From Hydrogenophaga sp. SL48 (lineage in GTDB: Bacteria; Pseudomonadota; Gammaproteobacteria; Burkholderiales; Burkholderiaceae_C), in contig NZ_CP063400.1 in the NCBI RefSeq assembly GCF_021729865.1, positions 3,472,001-3,536,000 of the forward strand: a stretch of 64,000 nt of DNA. The letters are read 5' to 3'. The notes below the pieces were generated by a model. The model worked only from the letters and a program-made list of their open reading frames with translations, made no database searches and was not told the DNA's origin. The position numbers and the translations under genes were made by a program. The first letter of the stretch is position 1. Every line of letters begins with the position of its first letter. Shown one piece after another: positions 16,192 to 24,400 of this stretch.

Positions 16192-16905
16192 TCATGGTTC
16201 GAGGGCCTCGATCATCCCCACCACCGGCTGCAGGCGGTGCTCCAGCTCGGCGAGCAGGGTCTGCTCCAGCTCGGCCTCGAAGCCCTGCAGCCAGCGCAGG
16301 TCGTCGGGGGTGTCGGACGCGGCGGCGACCTGGCGCAGGGCCTTGAAGCGCGCCTTGAGGTGGGCGGGCAGGCCGGCGAGCAGGCGCTGTTCGCGCCCGC
16401 CGAGCATCTGGTCCATCACGGCGTCAAGCGCGGCGAGCTGGGCCAGGCGAGGCTCGCCTTTGGCCAGGGTCTGGCGCACGTGCTCGCGCAGCGCGTCCAC
16501 GCTCATCTCCATGCGGCGCTGCTGGTCCTGGTGGCGCTGGTGGAACAGGGCGAACTCGGTGTCGAGGTCGTTCGGGTCGGGGCGGTGTTTCGGATCGCGC
16601 GTGGTGATGGAGCGGGTCAGCGTGGCGCGCACACGCTCCAGCTCGGCTGGCAACGCCTCGGCGGTGGCGGTGGGCGCGCGCGTGGGCTGTTGCGCCGCGC
16701 GCGCGCCCACCGCCGCGATGGACGGGTGCGCCGAGCTCAGCGTGATGGCGTCGGCCACGTTCAGCCACTGGCCCAGGCGCTCGGCCAGGTCCTGCCGGGA
16801 CGCGTCGGCCAGGGCGTGCGCGCCCTCGGGCAGGAAGCCCGCGAGCTGTCGCACCAGGGCCGGGCGGTTGAAGTTGCTGCGCAAGAAAACGGTCCTTCGC
16901 GCCAC
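16192..16905 (-). CDS. DUF3348-type protein, first gene of the channel operon
   Basis: A 237-aa soluble helical protein that starts at GTG 16905. It has an N-terminal stretch (FNRPALVRQLAGFLPEG, DLAERLGQWLNVADAITL) and long C-terminal helices (RRMEMSVDALREHVRQTLA, LARLAALDAVMDQMLGGREQ). I recognise the DUF3348 family, which is found with DUF802, OmpA-like and DUF2894 proteins. No catalytic motif is seen. It is separated from the channel gene by 217 bases carrying an inverted repeat, so expression of the two may differ. The start is uncertain because no ATG is in frame upstream. Confidence 0.78.
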   Translation of the reverse strand: MARRTVFLRSNFNRPALVRQLAGFLPEGAHALADASRQDLAERLGQWLNVADAITLSSAHPSIAAVGARAAQQPTRAPTATAEALPAELERVRATLTRSITTRDPKHRPDPNDLDTEFALFHQRHQDQQRRMEMSVDALREHVRQTLAKGEPRLAQLAALDAVMDQMLGGREQRLLAGLPAHLKARFKALRQVAAASDTPDDLRWLQGFEAELEQTLLAELEHRLQPVVGMIEALEP

Positions 16906-17267
16906 AGGGGCGCTGCCTTCGAATGGCTACAGATGGGGCGGCCGCACAGCGGGGCTGGCAGCGGACGGCGGGTGCCCGGAGGGCGGGGTTGACGCACCTG
17001 GGGCGCGTCGGGCGCCCCCTCACACCGGCCCCGGTGCGTTCACCGGGGTGGGGGAGACGGATGGGCCGGGTGTTCCACCGGCCAGTCCGCCCGGGGGCGA
17101 GGCCGGATTTTACTTGGCGGCCGCCTGTAACAAATGGCAAGTCCATGGCGCAACCGCCCCGGATGAGGCGCGACGGGCGTGCTCACCTCGATCGCCATCA
17201 CCAGGAACCCACGGTCCTGCACGCCGGCCCCCGCCGCCTTCGACGGCAGCGAGACGCCGAAACGGCG
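16906..17267. other. Gap without gene
   Basis: These 362 bases lie between the DUF3348-type gene (transcribed leftward) and the end of the DeoR gene. They must hold the promoter of the channel operon, but I see no recognisable box, repeat or terminator. No frame here has convincing coding character. Confidence 0.5.
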
Positions 17268-18044
17268 TCAGCGCGGGCGGGCGGCCTTGAGGATCTGCGT
17301 GCCCTGCTTCGCCAGGGCCTTGAGGGTCTGAAAATCGGCGTCGTGTTCGACCACGAGGTGATCGAGCTCGCGCACGGGCGTGACACGGTGCGGCAGCTGC
17401 AGGCCCAGCTTGTCGTTGGTGGCCATGGCCACGCAACGGCGGCTGGCCGCGCGCAGGGCGCGCTTGAAGGCGGCGTCGGCGGCATCGACGGTGCAGACCC
17501 CGGCCTCGACCGTGACCCCGCAGGCGCCGAGAAAGCAGCGCTGGATGTTCATCTGGCCCACGGCCAGCACGGCGGTGGCGTCGATGCAGCCGCCCACCAG
17601 CGGGTCCACCGAGCCGCCGACCATGATGAGCTGCACGTCCTGCCGGCGCAGCAGCGTGGCGGCGATGTCCACCGAGTTGGTGGCCACCGTGAGCGCGTGG
17701 TCTTCGGGCAGGCAGGCGGCGAGCGCCAGGTTGGTGCTGCTGCTGTCGAGGAACAGGAATTCGCCGGGTTCGATGGTCTCGACCGCCGCCCGCGCCAGCG
17801 CGGCCTTGCGCTCGCGGCCTTCGTCCATGCGCACCGCCATCGGTGTGGCGCCGGGCAGGGGCGGCAGCGCCCCGCCGTAGACGCGGCGGCAGCGCCCTTC
17901 GGCCGCCAGCGCGCGCAGGTCGCGCCGGACGGCGTCTTCCGACACCTGGAATTCGGCGGCCAGCGCCGCGGCCACCACGGGCTGGCCCTGGGCCAGGCGC
18001 CCCGCGATCAGGTCGCGGCGCTGGAGCGGTACGTCCGTGTGCAT
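17268..18044 (-). CDS. DeoR-family transcriptional regulator
   Basis: A 258-aa regulator with an N-terminal DeoR helix-turn-helix (about residues 6-55, containing AAEFQVSEDAVRRDLRAL) and a C-terminal sugar-phosphate-sensing domain with FLDSSSTNLALA and VGGSVDPLVGGCIDATAV. DeoR proteins usually sense phosphorylated intermediates. It lies 53 bases downstream of, and on the same strand as, the glycerate 2-kinase gene, so a glycerate-related phosphate is a plausible effector. A perfect palindrome in the gap is a likely autoregulatory operator. Confidence 0.92.
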   Translation of the reverse strand: MHTDVPLQRRDLIAGRLAQGQPVVAAALAAEFQVSEDAVRRDLRALAAEGRCRRVYGGALPPLPGATPMAVRMDEGRERKAALARAAVETIEPGEFLFLDSSSTNLALAACLPEDHALTVATNSVDIAATLLRRQDVQLIMVGGSVDPLVGGCIDATAVLAVGQMNIQRCFLGACGVTVEAGVCTVDAADAAFKRALRAASRRCVAMATNDKLGLQLPHRVTPVRELDHLVVEHDADFQTLKALAKQGTQILKAARPR

Positions 18045-18079
18045 GGGCGCATCATACCGTGCACAAACAAGAAATCATT

Positions 18080-18097
18080 CATGCACAAACGTGCATG
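18080..18097. promoter_or_regulatory. Perfect palindrome, probable DeoR operator
   Basis: CATGCAC-AAAC-GTGCATG is an 18-bp inverted repeat with 7-bp arms, ending at the stop codon of the glycerate kinase gene and 36 bases before the DeoR start. Its half-site GCACAAAC recurs at 18061-18068, and GGCACAAA occurs at 19457-19464 in the kinase/deaminase divergent gap, suggesting one regulator for both. Confidence 0.55.
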
Positions 18098-19411
18098 TCA
18101 GACCACGAGCACGGCGCGGAAGTCGTTCACATTGGTGTGCGTGGGGCCGGTGATGACCAGATCGCCGAGCGGCTCGAAATAGCCGTAGGCGTCGTTGCGG
18201 GCCAGGTGGTCCGTGATCTTCAGGCCCAGCGCGGCGGCGCGGGCCAGGGTGTCGGGCGTGACCATGGCGCCAGCGTTGTCTTCCACGCCGTCGATGCCGT
18301 CGGTGTCGGCCGCGAGCGCCCACACACCGGCCTGCCCGCCCAGCGCCTGCGCGAGGCCCAGGCAGAACTCGCCGGCCCGGCCGCCACGGCCTTTCTTCTG
18401 GCCTTCGGCGCGCGGGCGCACGGTCACCGTGGTTTCACCGCCGCTGAGGATCACACAGGGTGTGGCGAAGCTGCTGCGGCCCAGCGCCGTGGAGCGCGCG
18501 AGCGCGGCGTGCACCTTGCCGACCTCGCGCGACTCGCCTTCGATCTCGTCGCTGAGCACCACCACGTTCAGGCCGAGCGCGCGGGCCGCGTCGGCGGCGG
18601 CGTCCAGGCTTTGTTGGGGCGTGGCGATCAGGTGGGTCTGGATGCCGGCGAGCGAGGCATCACCGGGCTTGGGCGTTTCCAGCGCACCGCTTTGCAGTTG
18701 TGCCTTCACCGCTTCAGGCACCTCGATGCCGTAGCGGCGCAGGATCTCCAGCGCCTCGGCGCAGGTGGAGGCGTCGGCCACCGTGGGGCCGCTGGCGATC
18801 ACGCTCACGTCGTCGCCCGGCACGTCGCTGATGGTGAGCGTGACCACGCGCGCCGGCGCGCAGGCCGCGGCCAGGCGCCCGCCCTTGATGGCGGACAGGT
18901 GCTTGCGCACGGTGTTCATCTCGCCGATGTGCGCGCCGCTCTCCAGCAGCTGGCGGTTGATGCGTTGTTTGTCTTCGAGCGTGAGGCCGTCGCAGGGCAG
19001 CGTGAGCAGGGCCGAGCCGCCGCCCGAGATCAGGCACAACACGAGGTCGTCGGCGGTCAGGCCTTCGGTGAGTTTCAGGATGCGCTGCGCGGCCTGCAGG
19101 CCGGCGGCGTCGGGCACGGGGTGCGAGGCCTCCACCACCTCGATGCGCTGCGGCAGTCCTTCGGGGCGCGGAGGGATGTGGTGGTAACGCGTGACCACCA
19201 GGCCCGAGAGCGGCGCGTCGGCCGGCCACAGCGCTTCGACCGCCTGCGCCATGGCACCGCCGGCCTTGCCGGCGCCGAGCACCAGGGTGCGGCCCTTCGG
19301 GGGAGATGGCAGGCGGGCGGCGGTGTTGTGCAGCGGCAGCGCGCGCTGCACGGCCACGTCGTACAGGTGGCGCAGAACGGCGCGCGGTTCGTGAAGGGAA
19401 GGGCTGGTCAT
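18098..19411 (-). CDS. Glycerate 2-kinase (MOFRL family)
   Basis: A 437-aa enzyme that phosphorylates D-glycerate to 2-phosphoglycerate, the last step of glyoxylate use through tartronate semialdehyde. The N-terminal domain shows VLGAGKAGGAMAQAVE (about residues 45-60) and LISGGGSALL; the MOFRL domain ends the protein (ALAADTDGIDG, PTHTNVNDF). Older annotations call homologues hydroxypyruvate reductase TtuD. AGGAGAC lies before the ATG at 19411. It is divergent from the 8-oxoguanine deaminase gene, which suits purine breakdown since allantoin catabolism yields glyoxylate. Confidence 0.93.
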   Translation of the reverse strand: MTSPSLHEPRAVLRHLYDVAVQRALPLHNTAARLPSPPKGRTLVLGAGKAGGAMAQAVEALWPADAPLSGLVVTRYHHIPPRPEGLPQRIEVVEASHPVPDAAGLQAAQRILKLTEGLTADDLVLCLISGGGSALLTLPCDGLTLEDKQRINRQLLESGAHIGEMNTVRKHLSAIKGGRLAAACAPARVVTLTISDVPGDDVSVIASGPTVADASTCAEALEILRRYGIEVPEAVKAQLQSGALETPKPGDASLAGIQTHLIATPQQSLDAAADAARALGLNVVVLSDEIEGESREVGKVHAALARSTALGRSSFATPCVILSGGETTVTVRPRAEGQKKGRGGRAGEFCLGLAQALGGQAGVWALAADTDGIDGVEDNAGAMVTPDTLARAAALGLKITDHLARNDAYGYFEPLGDLVITGPTHTNVNDFRAVLVV

Positions 19412-19512
19412 GCGCGTCTCCTGTCTTGCATTTGATTCGACCGAGCGGGGGGGCTTGGCACAAAATGCTCGCATGCGGCGAATTGTCGCGCAGCCCCATC
19501 ACACCGCAGACC

Positions 19513-20967
19513 ATGCCCAACCTGCTGATCCAACACGCCGACTGCATCGCCACCTTCGACCATGCCGAACCCTCCAATGGAAGGGAACTGGAGGACGCGA
19601 GCCTCTTCATTCGCGGCAACGTGATCGAGTGGATCGGCCCCGCCGCCGAGCTGCCGCCGGTGCTGCGCGAAGCGGCTGATGACACCATCGACGCACGCGG
19701 CCACCTCGTCACGCCCGGCCTGGTGAACACGCACCACCACATGTACCAGAGCCTCACGCGCGCCATTCCCGGCGTGCAGGATGCCGAGCTGTTCAGCTGG
19801 CTGCGCGGGCTGTACCCGATCTGGGCCGGGCTCACGCCACAGATGGTGCAGGTCTCGACCCAGGTCGCCATGGCCGAGCTGCTGCTCTCGGGCTGCACCA
19901 CCAGCAGCGACCACCTCTACATCTACCCCAACGGCGTGCGGCTGGAAGACAGCATCGAAGCCGCGCAGCGCATCGGCATGCGCTTCGTCGCCACGCGCGG
20001 CAGCATGAGCGTGGGCCAGAGTGCGGGCGGTCTGCCACCGGACCGCGTGGTGGAAAACGAAGACGCGATCCTGAAAGACAGCCAGCGCCTGATCGAAACC
20101 TGGCACAGCGCCGCGCACGGCGCCATGGTGCAGATCGCGCTCGCGCCGTGTTCGCCGTTTTCGGTGAGCCCGGCGCTGATGAAGCAGAGCGCCGAACTCG
20201 CGCGCAGCTTCAAGGGGCAAGGGGTGCGCCTGCACACCCACCTGGCCGAAAATCACCACGACATCGCCTACAGCCTCGACACGTTCAACATGACGCCCGC
20301 GCAATACGCGCAGGAACTGGGCTGGCTGGGCGACGACGTCTGGCACGCGCACTGCGTGAAGCTGGACGACGAGGGCATTTCGCTCTTCGCGGCCACGCGC
20401 ACCGGCGTCGCGCACTGCCCCTGCAGCAACATGCGCCTCGCCTCCGGCATCGCGCCCATCCGCCGCATGCTCAACGCGGGCGTGCCCGTGGGCCTGGGCG
20501 TGGACGGCAGCGCGAGCAACGACGCCGCGCACATGGTCAACGAAGCGCGGCAGGCGCTGCTGCTGGCCCGCGTGGGCCGCGCACTGCAGCCGCCCGAAAC
20601 CCGCGACGGCACCATCTTCTTCGGCTGCGACCTCGGCCCGGCCGAGATGACCGCGCGCGACGCGCTGCACATCGCCACGCGCGGCGGCGCGCAGGTGCTG
20701 GGGCGGCAGGACATCGGCCACCTCGCGGTGGGCATGTGCGCGGACTTCGCCCTGTTCGACCTGCGCACACTGGGCTTCGCCGGCGGCGCGGTGCACGACC
20801 CGGTGGCCAGCCTGCTGCTCTGCGCCAGCCCGCCCGCGGCCTACACCGTGGTCAACGGCCGGGTGGTGGTGCGCGAAGGCCGGCTCACCACGGTGGACCT
20901 GGGGCCGCTGGTGGAGCGGCACAACCGGCTGGCCAGGGCTTTGGCCGACTCGGCGCGCACAGCCTGA
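19513..20967 (+). CDS. 8-oxoguanine deaminase / TRZ-ATZ family amidohydrolase
   Basis: A 484-aa metal-dependent amidohydrolase. Metal ligands are visible as HHH in NTHHHMYQSL (about residues 73-82), His in LHTHLAEN, His in HAHCVKLDDEG and Asp in GVDGSASND. The sequence LYPIWAGLTP and the SGCTTSSDHLYIYP stretch are typical of the 8-oxoguanine deaminase group, which converts 8-oxoguanine to urate; hydroxydechloroatrazine ethylaminohydrolase annotations are given to close relatives. Urate made here would feed PuuD at 40.7 kb. It is divergent from the glycerate kinase gene. Confidence 0.85.
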   Translation: MPNLLIQHADCIATFDHAEPSNGRELEDASLFIRGNVIEWIGPAAELPPVLREAADDTIDARGHLVTPGLVNTHHHMYQSLTRAIPGVQDAELFSWLRGLYPIWAGLTPQMVQVSTQVAMAELLLSGCTTSSDHLYIYPNGVRLEDSIEAAQRIGMRFVATRGSMSVGQSAGGLPPDRVVENEDAILKDSQRLIETWHSAAHGAMVQIALAPCSPFSVSPALMKQSAELARSFKGQGVRLHTHLAENHHDIAYSLDTFNMTPAQYAQELGWLGDDVWHAHCVKLDDEGISLFAATRTGVAHCPCSNMRLASGIAPIRRMLNAGVPVGLGVDGSASNDAAHMVNEARQALLLARVGRALQPPETRDGTIFFGCDLGPAEMTARDALHIATRGGAQVLGRQDIGHLAVGMCADFALFDLRTLGFAGGAVHDPVASLLLCASPPAAYTVVNGRVVVREGRLTTVDLGPLVERHNRLARALADSARTA

Positions 20968-20989
20968 GGCCCTGCGGGACAATGGCCCG

Positions 20990-22570
20990 ATGACCCCCTC
21001 CCCCTCCATCTGGAGTCCCCTTCGACAGCCCGCTTTCCGCGGGCTGTGGCTTTGCGGCGCCGTCTTCTTCATTGGCGCGGGCATGCAGACCATGGCGGCG
21101 GCCTGGCTCATGGTCGAGCTGACCGGCTCGTCCTTCCTCGCCGCGCTGGTGCAGACGGCGGTCTTCCTGCCCATGTTCCTGCTGGCGCTGCCCGCGGGCG
21201 TGCTGGCCGACACCACCGACCGCCGCCGCCTGATCTCGGGCGCGCTGATCGCGCAGGTGGTCGCCTGCGTGCTGCTGGCCGGGCTGGTGCTCGGCGGCTG
21301 GGGCGGGCCGGCCACGGTGCTGTTTCTCGTGTTCGTGTGCGGCTGCTGCACGGCCGTGCTGACCCCGGCCTGGAACTCGTCGGTGATCGACCCGGTGCCG
21401 CGCGACGAGTGGCCCCAGGCGATCACGGCCATCGGCATCGCCTACAACGCGGCGCGCGCCATCGGCCCCACGCTGGCCGGCCTGCTGTTCGCCTGGATGG
21501 GCGCAGGCTGGGTGTTTGTGGTCACGGTGTTCACCACGGCGGTGATGTGGGAGTCGATCCGCCGCTGGCCGCCGAAGGCGCACCCGCCTTCGCGCCTGCC
21601 GGCCGAACGCCTCTGGGGCGGCACGCTGAGCGGCCTGCGGTTCGCCTGGCACTCGCGCATCATCCTGGCGCAGCTGGTGCGCGTGATGGCCTACAGCGCG
21701 GCCGGCTCGGCGCTGTGGGCGCTGCTGCCGGTGATCGCGCAGCGCCAGCTCGGCACCGGCGCACAGGGCTTCGGCCTGCTGATGGGCTGCATGGGCACCG
21801 GCGCGGTGGCCTCGGGCCTGGTGATCGGCCGCCTGCGCAGCCGCTTCGGACTCGACGCCATCATCGCCGCGGCCTGCGTGGCCTTCTCCGCCGTCATGCT
21901 GCTGGCCGCCTGGGTGCGCGTGCCGGCGCTGGTGTACGTCGCCATGGCGGTGGGCGGCGCGGCCTGGATGGCGGCCATGTCCACCTTCAACACCGCCACC
22001 CAGGCCAGCGCCCCACCCTGGGTGCGCTCGCGCGCGGTGGCGCTGCACATCGTGGCCTCGCTGGGCGCATTCGCCATCGGCTCGGCGTTCTGGGGCGCGG
22101 TGTCCGACATCGCCGGCCTCACCACCGCGCTGGTGGCCGCCGGTGCCCTGATGGCCGCCGGCCTGCTGCTGGCGCGCCCGTTCCCGCTGCGCGTGGGCGG
22201 TGCCCACGAAGTGACCCAGGGCACCCCGTGGGACGAGCTGTTTGTGGAGGCCGAACCCAGCCCCGAGGCCGGTCCGGTGGCGGTGGAGGTGGGCTACCGC
22301 ATCCGCTCGGGCGAAGACAAGGCCTTCCTCGACACCATCAGCCAGATGAAAGCCCCGCGCCGCCGCGACGGCGCCACCTTCTGGCGCATCTACAAGGACC
22401 TGGGCGAACCCTCGCGCTATGTGGAGCGCTTCATCGTCACCTCATGGGCCGACTACCTGCACCAGCGCGCCCGCGCCACCGTGGCCGACCATGCGCTGGA
22501 GGTGGAGGTGCGGACCTTCCTCGCCCCCGGCGAGAGCGCCCACATGTCGCACTACATCGCAGAACGTTGA
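20990..22570 (+). CDS. MFS transporter (MFS_3 type) with C-terminal soluble domain
   Basis: A 526-aa transporter. About twelve membrane helices span residues 18-400, with the family loop GVLADTTDRRRLI after helix 2. Residues about 415-526 form a soluble alpha/beta domain (GYRIRSGEDKAFLDTISQM, WADYLHQRARATVADHAL) like an antibiotic-monooxygenase-type ferredoxin fold; this fused tail is normal for the EntS-like 'transmembrane secretion effector' group. It lies 22 bases after the deaminase gene and may be cotranscribed. The substrate is unknown; purine-related export is possible from context only. Confidence 0.88.
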   Translation: MTPSPSIWSPLRQPAFRGLWLCGAVFFIGAGMQTMAAAWLMVELTGSSFLAALVQTAVFLPMFLLALPAGVLADTTDRRRLISGALIAQVVACVLLAGLVLGGWGGPATVLFLVFVCGCCTAVLTPAWNSSVIDPVPRDEWPQAITAIGIAYNAARAIGPTLAGLLFAWMGAGWVFVVTVFTTAVMWESIRRWPPKAHPPSRLPAERLWGGTLSGLRFAWHSRIILAQLVRVMAYSAAGSALWALLPVIAQRQLGTGAQGFGLLMGCMGTGAVASGLVIGRLRSRFGLDAIIAAACVAFSAVMLLAAWVRVPALVYVAMAVGGAAWMAAMSTFNTATQASAPPWVRSRAVALHIVASLGAFAIGSAFWGAVSDIAGLTTALVAAGALMAAGLLLARPFPLRVGGAHEVTQGTPWDELFVEAEPSPEAGPVAVEVGYRIRSGEDKAFLDTISQMKAPRRRDGATFWRIYKDLGEPSRYVERFIVTSWADYLHQRARATVADHALEVEVRTFLAPGESAHMSHYIAER

Positions 22571-22680
22571 CCCCCCCGCAGCGCTTCGCGCTACCCCCCC
22601 CAGGGGGCGGCACTGGCCGTCAGTCCTGAGCTTGTCGAAGGGCGGCCCGGCGGTGCCCTGGGCTGGGGCACTTCATGCCT
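22571..22680. repeat. Dispersed intergenic repeat, copy 2, composite
   Basis: It begins immediately after the TGA of the MFS gene (TGACCCCCCCGCAGCGC). In the middle, the usual CGGCAAAGCCGG hairpin is replaced by CCTGAGCTTGTCGAAGG, a second widespread proteobacterial repeat. The copy ends with GGCCCGGCGGTGCCCTGGGC. Confidence 0.75.
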
Positions 22681-22713
22681 CGGGGCGCGCGCTCCGGAAC
22701 CCTGAAGACGGTC

Positions 22714-23430
22714 TCAGACCACACTCAAGACGCCCGTGAGCCAGGCGCCGATGTCCGCGAGCTCGGCGTCGCTCACCTCGTGACCCATGTCATAGAGGTG
22801 CCAGTCCACCAGGTGGCCCATGACCTGCAAGACGGTGCGTGCGGCCCGGGCGCGGTCGAGGCTCACCACCTCGTCGTGCTCACCGTGCCCCAGGAAGATG
22901 GGCAGGCGCTGGTTGGCGATGTTCGACTCCATCTGCAGGGTGCGGGCGTTCAGCGGCAGGTAGCCCGAGAGCGCCACCACCGCGGCCAGGCGCTGCGGCG
23001 AGCGCAGGCCGGTCTGCAGCGCGAGCACGGCACCCTGCGAAAACCCCATCAGCACGATGCGCTCGGAGGGCATGCCCAGCCCCTCTTCCCGCTCGATCAG
23101 CGCCTGAACCAGGCTCTGGGAGGCGCGCAGGCCGGCCTCGTCCGCCGGCTGGGACGCGTGGCGCGAAGCGACGGGTGGCGCGGCGTCGTACCAGGCATGC
23201 ATGTCGCTGCCGTTGATGCTCATGGTTCGCATCGGCGCGTCGGGCAACACGCAGCGCACCGGCCCCACAGCCGACAGGTCCATGTGGCGCAGCAGGGGCA
23301 CAAAGTCACCGCCTTCGGTACCCAACCCGTGCAACACGATGAGGGTGGCCACGGGCGCGGCGGACGGATCACGTCCGGTCACGAATTCCTGCAACTGGAT
23401 GGTCTGGCGTAAAAGATCTGGCGCGTTCAT
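22714..23430 (-). CDS. Carboxylesterase/phospholipase-type alpha/beta hydrolase, copy A
   Basis: A 238-aa serine hydrolase of the carboxylesterase/acyl-protein thioesterase type. The oxyanion stretch is LIVLHGLGTEGGDF (about residues 31-44), the nucleophile is Ser in GFSQG (near 128), and HGEHDEVV and MGHEVSDAE carry the Asp and His. It hydrolyses short acyl or thioester substrates in the cytoplasm. A paralogue lies directly upstream on the same strand (23557-24261), a tandem duplication. The start at 23430 is shared with family length; a longer frame to 23541 is not supported. Confidence 0.92.
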   Translation of the reverse strand: MNAPDLLRQTIQLQEFVTGRDPSAAPVATLIVLHGLGTEGGDFVPLLRHMDLSAVGPVRCVLPDAPMRTMSINGSDMHAWYDAAPPVASRHASQPADEAGLRASQSLVQALIEREEGLGMPSERIVLMGFSQGAVLALQTGLRSPQRLAAVVALSGYLPLNARTLQMESNIANQRLPIFLGHGEHDEVVSLDRARAARTVLQVMGHLVDWHLYDMGHEVSDAELADIGAWLTGVLSVV

Positions 23431-23556
23431 TGGTCCAGCATAAGCGCGCGCCGGGCGCAGATGAAACGAAACCGGCGGATGGAGGCCCTGCGGTTGCACA
23501 CAGATGCAGATTTCACAAACAAACGCCACGTCGCCGCCCACATGGCGGCCGCCCGC

Positions 23557-24261
23557 TCAGCGGGGCGCGAGCACCCGCAGCAGCCAGGCGTTGAGGTCGG
23601 CCACCTCTTCGGGGCACACCGAGTGGCCCATCGGGTAGCTGTGCCAGTCCACGGCGTACCCGAGCGAGGTCAGCGCGTCGCGCGCGGCGGTGCCTCGCTC
23701 CGGGACCACCACGTCGTCGTCTGCGCCGTGCGCCAGGAAGATGGGCGTGGTGCGGTTCGCGGGGTGGACTTCCGATGCGGTGTGCTCGGCCAGGGCGAGG
23801 TAGCCCGAGAGCCCCACCAGCCCGGCCAGCCGCTGCGGCGCACGCAGCCCGGCCATGAGCGCGACCACGCAGCCCTGCGAAAAACCCATGAGCACGGTGC
23901 GCTCGGCCAGCACGCCGCGCCCGGTCTCGCGGTCGATCAGGGCCTGCACGATGGCCTGGGCACCCCGCAGGCCCGCTTCGTCTTCCTGGCGCGGGACGGC
24001 GGGGTCGGCGCTCGGCGGGTGGATGTCGTACCAGGCGCGCATCTCGTACCCGCCATTGATCGTGACCGGCCGCACCGGCGCGTTGGGAAACACGAAACGC
24101 ACCGGGCCGATGGCGCTCAGGTCAAGCTCCTGCGCGATCGGCACGAAGTCGTTGCCGTCGGCGCCGAGGCCGTGCAGCACGATGATGCTGGCCGCGGGCT
24201 GGGCAGCGGGGTCACCACCGGTGACGAATTCGCGAAGCTGGATGGACGGGTTCGGGCTCAT
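23557..24261 (-). CDS. Carboxylesterase/phospholipase-type alpha/beta hydrolase, copy B
   Basis: A 234-aa paralogue of the gene at 22714-23430, with the same motifs: IIVLHGLGADGNDF, GFSQGCVVALMAG (nucleophile Ser), HGADDDVV (Asp) and YPMGHSVCPEE (His). The two differ over most of their length, so the duplication is old or the copies were acquired separately. Both start with near-identical IQLREFVTG / IQLQEFVTG segments. Biological substrates are unknown. Confidence 0.92.
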   Translation of the reverse strand: MSPNPSIQLREFVTGGDPAAQPAASIIVLHGLGADGNDFVPIAQELDLSAIGPVRFVFPNAPVRPVTINGGYEMRAWYDIHPPSADPAVPRQEDEAGLRGAQAIVQALIDRETGRGVLAERTVLMGFSQGCVVALMAGLRAPQRLAGLVGLSGYLALAEHTASEVHPANRTTPIFLAHGADDDVVVPERGTAARDALTSLGYAVDWHSYPMGHSVCPEEVADLNAWLLRVLAPR

Positions 24262-24297
24262 GGCGCCAGCATAACGCGACACGGGCCCGGTACCCGC

Positions 24298-24363
24298 TCA
24301 GCGCCGGCGCCCGCCCTCGTTCCAGATGTCTTCGTCGATCTGGCCCTTGAGCTCGGGGTACAT
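24298..24363 (-). other. Possible small ORF or C-terminal remnant
   Basis: A 21-codon frame (MYPELKGQIDEDIWNEGGRR...) ends at 24298. It has good codon use and continues open upstream (EEATLDPA), but no start with a ribosome binding site is visible. It may be the tail of a decayed gene downstream of the DODA dioxygenase or a very small protein; I cannot decide. Confidence 0.25.
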
Positions 24364-24400
24364 GGCCGGGTCCAGGGTCGCTTCCTCGGTAACGCGTGCC

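Noticed and set aside
13350-16346. 998-codon plus-strand frame opposite the channel gene
   Set aside because: It is antisense to the DUF802/channel gene, shows only low-complexity Gly/Ala/Arg/His-rich translation and has no domain. High GC leaves the complementary frame open.
12209-16905. Calling the channel operon a Zorya defence system
   Set aside because: The ZorA/ZorB-like pair is suggestive, but no ZorC, ZorD helicase or ZorE nuclease gene is present; DUF3348 and DUF2894 proteins occupy those places. Kept as an open finding instead.
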